Assembly (NCBI GenBank): GCA_030068145.1
Contig: JAPJBO010000017.1
Location: 585,915 to 649,914, forward strand
Source of the DNA: Diplonema papillatum
Taxonomy: Eukaryota; Euglenozoa; Diplonemea; Diplonemida; Diplonemidae
Length of the DNA: 64,000 nt
Direction: 5' to 3'
The notes under the pieces are model-generated. The model was given only the letters and a program-made list of their open reading frames with translations. It searched no databases and had not been told where the DNA came from. The position numbers and the translations under genes are program-made. The stretch's first letter is position 1. Each line of letters opens with the position of its first letter. Shown here piece by piece: positions 59,045 to 64,000 of this stretch.

Positions 59045-61765
59045 TCAACATTGGGAAACAATCTTCACCCACGCGCACTTTGCACGTTTGCGTTTCCTCT
59101 CGGCTATATTTTCGCGGTTTTCGCCCCCAAAGATGTCACCGTAAAGGAGGCGGTGGTTGAGCCGAAGCTGAAGAGAATCGTCCACTGTTTTGGCTTTCAT
59201 CTGGCTTTTGTGCTTAGTCAGTATTTTTGCCAGGGCGGAAAAATGCCTTTCCACTGCAGCTTCGGATACAGAGGACTCAGCAAGGGAGAGAGCAAATTGA
59301 CTGAGAATGCACATATCAGAGGCTCGAGCTTTCCAAAAAGCCTTAAAGTCAAACCCTTCTCCCGGCTCGTTCCACACGCCAAGACCTTTGAAAGATCCGT
59401 ACTCTTCCTTGTACCCGTGGAGATTCCTGTCGCTGCAGTACTTTTCAAGATAACAAAATAAGAGGTTTTCGTGGGATCCATTACTTTTTTCTGTGTGCGG
59501 CTTTGTGGGATCGAGGGCATGGAAGACCTTCAGGGCGGCGAACCCGTAGTTTCGCTTCTCCCGCTTCTTGAAACAGGCAAACGCATGTGTAAGAGCTTGC
59601 TGTCGCCACTTACCGTTTGCAGTCGAGTACCGCCCCTGCAGTCTGACAAGTTCGGCTTTCAGTGTGGACAGAATACTGTGGAGGTCAGTGAGGCCTACTT
59701 TATCTTGCTGGAGTTTGTCTGTAGCAAGCGCGATCGGTGTCGTCACTTCGACCAGGAATCTGAGCCGCGATATATGCGCTTTTGTTAAGCCCAGATGCGC
59801 GTGAAGCTCGCAGATGGCCACCGCTGTGTCCACGAGAGAATTCCACCGTACTGACGTGGGAAATGGCACTCCCTTGGGCGACTTCACACCAGCCTTCTCC
59901 TGGCGCTCAAGGAGCACTGCTTTCTCGCGAGGCGAGTTGGCAACAGTAGCTGTATCCAAAATCAACTTTTTGAGGGTTGCAAAGTTTGGGTCGGCGAACA
60001 CATCTTTTAGCAGCAACTGCATGCTGTGTGCTGCGCAACGAAAGGCAAAAAAACCACGACCATTACAATGTTCGAGTACTTCGTCCACAAGGCACTCGCT
60101 CGATGCTGCTTCTTCTATCGGAGTTGCAGAATCTTCTGACTCTGAATCTGAGTCTGAGACGGATTCTGACTCAGAGTCTGAGCTTTCGCCATCTTTCTCG
60201 ACTTCCAACTCTGGGAACCCCTGAAGATCCCTGAGAGCTTTCTGCATGCTGTTCGCATTATCTGCAACAACAGCAAAAACACGAATCTGCTCACTCTCCA
60301 AGTTGGAAATGACCTCGTCGACTACTTTACTCAACGTTTGAGCTTTTTGCCCCTGGATCTGGCGAACACACAAAAAGAAAACATCGCTTTTGCATTTTAT
60401 AGCAAAGCCAAAAAACTGCCTCCGGTTTCGAGTTGCAACGTCTATCATGAGACAGCAATTCTGAAACCGGAGGGCCTCGATCATTTTGACCCTGCACCGA
60501 CCGGCAAGCTCAGCCGTTTTTGCACTGCATTGCTTTGGCCCAAAGTTACGGCCGATTAGCTCGTCGGAAAGCGTGCTCCGATGCAACTTGCTGCCCAGCA
60601 GACGAAACGGTTGACCGGTTATCGCGAAGTCGAGGGCGATCCGTTCTTCGATCGCTATCCGGCGGATGGCGTTATTTGGCAGGACCCTGACGCTCTTCTT
60701 CTGGGAAGCTGCTACGACCACAGCTGCTTCTTGTTTCGCCTTGTAAGCTGACCCGGAGTGGAGTCGTCCCCAATGCTTCTTTACCACGGACGTTTTTGGC
60801 ATCAACCACGTTTCCTTCGGGCAGTAGTTGCACAAGACCCTGTCGTTGTTTTTGCCTTCTAGAACCACCTTCCCGCAGACCGTCGTGCCTCGCTCCCCTC
60901 CCATGAGTTGGGTCATGAGAAGAGCGGCCTCTTCGGTACTGTTTTCAACCAATCCTTTTGTGGCTTTTTCTTCGTTGGAGTTGGCAGCGTTGTCGGAAGC
61001 TGCGGTGGGTGAGTTCGCAGCGTTAGATGTCTGTGGAGAAGGCGGGTGCTGGCGAGTTGGAGTACGAGGGGGCGAAGGCGCCACTGTTGCTGTCGTTGGC
61101 CCTGTCGTTGGCCCGGCTGCAGGTGGTGCGACGATGCGATCGTTCAGCATGGTTTTCATTTCTTGCAGCAAGTTCGCTGCCAAGAAGGTGAAATTCGTCG
61201 AGAGTTCCGCCTGCAGCTCCTTTTTCGTGACGAAGCTTGCTGCCTCGTTGGCGACGGCACTGTCGGCCGCCTCTGCACCTTCATCGGCGAGCGACATGCG
61301 CACAGCAAGTGCGAGCTCTGCATTCGAGTCTTCATCGTCCGAGAACATGCTCGCGTCTTCATCCAGCTCTTGCGGGGGTTGCGTCTCGGTAACGAAAGTT
61401 GGGAGGTCCTCGCTACCTGCAACATGTCCCATTGACAGAAGCAAGGTGTGGCATTCGTGGCAGCAGTCGTAGTCAGTGTGTGTGTTGCGTCCCTGGGCCA
61501 CTACGCCACATTCCGGATTGAAGCAGTGGTAGCGCTTCCCGCCTGTGAATTCCTTCTTGCAGACGTCGCAATCCCACACCGCCGTTCTGCGTTTTTTTCC
61601 ACGGATCGCCACAGTGAAGTCGCTTGCGACAAGACGGAGCGGCGTCCAACATGTGCAGCAAAGAGCGCGTCGATCGCTGTCTGGCTTCGGCTCTGCCAGA
61701 GCCTCTGGGTTCGCGGTTGCATCCGTCGGTGCACTTTCTCTGCTCCGCTTGGTCGGTACTCCCAT
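59045..61765 (-). CDS. hAT-family transposase, open reading frame intact
   Basis: 906 aa, start MGVPTKRSRESAPTDATANP. Residues 35-110 form a Cys/His cluster (CCTCW, CDVCKKEF, HCFNPECG, CCHECH) of the ZZ/C1-like kind, unusual for hAT. An acidic, then Pro/Thr-rich linker follows. A BED-type finger (VLCNYCPKETWLMPKT, KKHWGRLH) lies near 312-345. The DDE core includes LMIDVATRNRRQFFGFAIKC, VVADNANSMQKALRDL and RCAAHSMQLLLKDV. The C-terminal dimerisation block is SSVSEAAVERHFSALAKILT. A DSESESVSDSDSESED tract interrupts the middle. No stop or shift is seen, so it could be active. Clear hAT ends with an 8-bp duplication were not found. Confidence 0.88.
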   Translation of the reverse strand: MGVPTKRSRESAPTDATANPEALAEPKPDSDRRALCCTCWTPLRLVASDFTVAIRGKKRRTAVWDCDVCKKEFTGGKRYHCFNPECGVVAQGRNTHTDYDCCHECHTLLLSMGHVAGSEDLPTFVTETQPPQELDEDASMFSDDEDSNAELALAVRMSLADEGAEAADSAVANEAASFVTKKELQAELSTNFTFLAANLLQEMKTMLNDRIVAPPAAGPTTGPTTATVAPSPPRTPTRQHPPSPQTSNAANSPTAASDNAANSNEEKATKGLVENSTEEAALLMTQLMGGERGTTVCGKVVLEGKNNDRVLCNYCPKETWLMPKTSVVKKHWGRLHSGSAYKAKQEAAVVVAASQKKSVRVLPNNAIRRIAIEERIALDFAITGQPFRLLGSKLHRSTLSDELIGRNFGPKQCSAKTAELAGRCRVKMIEALRFQNCCLMIDVATRNRRQFFGFAIKCKSDVFFLCVRQIQGQKAQTLSKVVDEVISNLESEQIRVFAVVADNANSMQKALRDLQGFPELEVEKDGESSDSESESVSDSDSESEDSATPIEEAASSECLVDEVLEHCNGRGFFAFRCAAHSMQLLLKDVFADPNFATLKKLILDTATVANSPREKAVLLERQEKAGVKSPKGVPFPTSVRWNSLVDTAVAICELHAHLGLTKAHISRLRFLVEVTTPIALATDKLQQDKVGLTDLHSILSTLKAELVRLQGRYSTANGKWRQQALTHAFACFKKREKRNYGFAALKVFHALDPTKPHTEKSNGSHENLLFCYLEKYCSDRNLHGYKEEYGSFKGLGVWNEPGEGFDFKAFWKARASDMCILSQFALSLAESSVSEAAVERHFSALAKILTKHKSQMKAKTVDDSLQLRLNHRLLYGDIFGGENRENIAERKRKRAKCAWVKIVSQC

Positions 61766-61949
61766 ATTTCAGTTTTCTAAAATGCAAAGTAACCTGCAGG
61801 AAGATGAGATGCGATAAGCAGAAATTCTTGATGGCGACTCTGCAACGAAGACTCAAGAAATGTCACGAAGAAGGAATTGATACTACACCAGCTGGTTTCG
61901 GGAACCCTAAATATTTCCGGTTTTTTTCTGATTCCCAGGTGCCTGCAGA

Positions 61950-62080
61950 AATGAAAGGCCGACGAACCACGTACATGCCTTTTGGTCCCCGGGTCTACTT
62001 GACGCGGATCTCTTCATCGGAGCTGATCTCGAGCAAAAAGACGTCGAAAACGGTCTGCTACTACGGACCGGCTTCCAGGA
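61950..62080 (+). repeat. tRNA-related repeat, inverted copy right of hAT
   Basis: TGAAAGGCCGACGAACCACG, CCCCGGGTCTACTTG, TCTTCATCGGAGCTGATCTC and GTCTGCTACTACGGACCG. It diverges after the A-box-like part. Confidence 0.7.
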
Positions 62081-62299
62081 GCCAGGACCAGGCCCACAGT
62101 CGTGGTGGAGACCCGCAATTTGGGCACAACCTCCGTGGGGAGGGGGGGGGGGTGCAACTGGAAAAATTTCTGCTCAAACCCCCGAGAACGAGGCCCAGAC
62201 GATGGGTTCAACACTTTTTTTTAGGTTTTTTGGGCTTTTTGAGGTGTGGAAACCGAAATTATTCTTCCAGCACCGGAGAGCACCGCCAGCGGGTCAAAT

Positions 62300-62700
62300 C
62301 TCATTCACGAGCATTCTCAAAACTTTTTGCCCATTCACGAGCATGCTTGAACTTTTCGCCCATTCACGAGCATCCTCGAAGTTTTTGCCCATTCACGAGC
62401 ATGTTTTAACTTTTCGCCCATTCACGAGCACTGCCATTCCCATTCACGAGCATGATTTTTTTTTTAGCCCATTCACGAGCATTCCTCAATAGTTTTAGCC
62501 CATTCACGAGCATAGCCTAACTTTTTGCCCATTCACGAGCATGCTTCAAACTTTTTGCCCATTCACGAGCATGCTCAAAACTTTTTGCCCATTCACGAGC
62601 ATGCTCAAAACTTTTTGCCCATTCACGAGCATGCTCAAAACTTTTTGCCCTTCACGAGTATTCTTATTTTTTTTGCCCAATCACGAGAATTCAAGCATAA
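62300..62700 (+). repeat. 30-bp tandem array, CACGAGCAT type
   Basis: About thirteen units, AAAACTTTTTGCCCATTCAC then GAGCATGCTC. Degenerate at both edges. Starts 16 bases after CCAGCACCGGAGAGCACC. Same core as 45485-45815. Confidence 0.9.
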
Positions 62701-64000
62701 CTTGCCATAAGTCAAATTGGCTCAAGCTACCGAGTGCACATTACACGTGTAGGCGAGTTCAAACTTTCAGCCGTTCAGCTTAGAGCAGGATCAGTTCAAT
62801 TCTGTCGCTCCCATTCGGTGATACGGATCTCTCAACAGCTCAGTCGTGCATGTCATGACTGTCCAGTTCTGTTTTGTGTTTCCGACGATCCCGTTTTTCT
62901 CAATTACGTTTCCTTCTTCAAGTGTTTCCTAATAGTTTTGCGTCGCCGACCATGATGAAAGTCGGCCCGTTTAAAACGGCGTTTTGGGTATTACCGTACT
63001 TTGGGTATTGACACCGGCCTGCTCTGACAGATGTATTTCGACCTTTGAGTTTTTTTCTTAGCCACATGCAATGTGTGAGGAAACTGAACTGCCCAAGTAG
63101 GACCTTCTGATCATGATCATTTGCCAAATTTACCACCTGAAACCACGTCCAGGATTTGGCTCAGGGTAGTGCGGTCAAAAAAAAGTGACGTGGCTCTTAT
63201 TATTTACGCACAGCCGTTTGTTTGTGCGTATGTGTATCACCTGTATGGTAATTTCCACAGTACGCTGCCAACCGTCACTTTTTGATAATGACAACCGCGG
63301 TTGTTACCATAAAAAAACTTTCCCTTTCTACGTTTTCCTACTCTCGCGGTGTACGGTTTCCTTGTTTGGTCATTTGAAAAATCGAATCTCGAGTCCAAGA
63401 ACTACTGCAACTCACTGACTTAGAGCAAGTTAGACACATCCTGAACAGTACCCCTTGCAGAACCAGGATTGAACCAGGATTGTGTTGTCGTTGACTGAGA
63501 ATCAAGGGAGACAAGCTTTGAGATTTCGTCGCGAGGTGACCCCTCGCCCGCTAAAATGCCCCCTCTCGGGCTCACCCCCTCGCCATTTTTTTTCGCGTCA
63601 AAGTTCCTGTTCTGGCCCTCGGCTCCCTTTGTAAAAAGGTTGAGCTCTGGGCCGGTGCGGGAGCTTCCCGGCGCGGAGAAGAATGGAGATGGCCATGGTC
63701 ACCTTTACCACTTTTTCTTCATCGGGTTTGTTAGGCTGCCGCATATTAGGCATGAGCCTGTGCGGTCGCAAAGCCGGGAACTTTGCCATTATAGTCCACG
63801 ATTCTTACTGGGGGGGGTCGAATACAAGCAGGTACCTCTTCTATTCGGCGTGCCGATCCTGCAATTTTCCCGAAAAAGAAATGGAAAAAAGTACCGCAAA
63901 CCCGGAAACCGCGGGAACTCCCTTCTTCTTGAAAGACGCACGTAATTTGTGGTCCCCGGGTCTATTTTTCACGGTTCTCTTCATCGGAGCTGAACGCGAG
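62701..64000. other. Gene-free right end with repeat fragments
   Basis: Bases 62850-62930 match 13660-13715 and 63073-63180 match 1840-1955. Bases 63940-64000 begin another copy of the tRNA-related repeat (CCCCGGGTCTATTTTTCACG), cut by the window end. No gene recognised. Confidence 0.5.

Overview
This is a nuclear eukaryotic window. It has spliceosomal introns with GT-AG borders, GC-rich coding exons set in AT-richer DNA, a non-LTR retrotransposon, hAT, MULE and pogo-type transposases, and dense dispersed repeats. The organism cannot be named from the sequence. A free-standing orotidine decarboxylase, compact introns and three unrelated single genes 5-10 kb apart suit a unicellular or simple eukaryote (alga, fungus-like or other protist) with a repeat-inflated genome.

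Host genes: three genes can be reconstructed. (1) Orotidine-5'-phosphate decarboxylase, 17948-20147, three exons and 271 aa, with the catalytic residues intact. (2) A LENG1-like protein with a CIR N-terminal domain, 24281-25873, one exon, ringed by partial duplicates of itself. (3) BCAS2/SPF27, a Prp19-complex splicing factor, 29137-30492, three exons and 206 aa. A short membrane-protein-like ORF (26178-26507) lies between genes 2 and 3, and an EF-hand motif (about 36007-36042) lies inside a mobile element.

Layout: 1-9.5 kb is a gene-free mosaic of short dispersed repeats, with one clean hAT-type MITE (6644-6910, 8-bp target duplication). 9.6-16.5 kb holds a hAT fragment, a foldback-like element with tandem-repeat ends (11327-12554) and a 17-unit minisatellite (15150-16483). 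17-30.5 kb is the host-gene zone. 32-46 kb is a nest of elements: foldback-like elements with arrays of 20-21-bp or 30-bp units, a TG...CA element with 5-bp target duplications inserted twice into such arrays, telomere-like arrays, MULE fragments and a tRNA-related repeat. 47.8-56.8 kb is a LINE dimer: a copy with two open ORFs directly abutting a 5'-truncated copy. 57.2-62.7 kb holds a broken pogo-type transposase, an open hAT transposase gene and another 30-bp array.

Most unusual points: the LINE ORF2 begins with an OTU-protease-like domain followed by a 2A-like motif exactly before the endonuclease, and ends in three Cys/His modules. Several tandem arrays at different loci share one 13-base core within 30-bp units. 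One 450-bp core plus telomere-like array is flanked by different repeat families at two loci. An interstitial element with 33-bp inverted ends built on hairpin modules sits in the decarboxylase gene's second intron.
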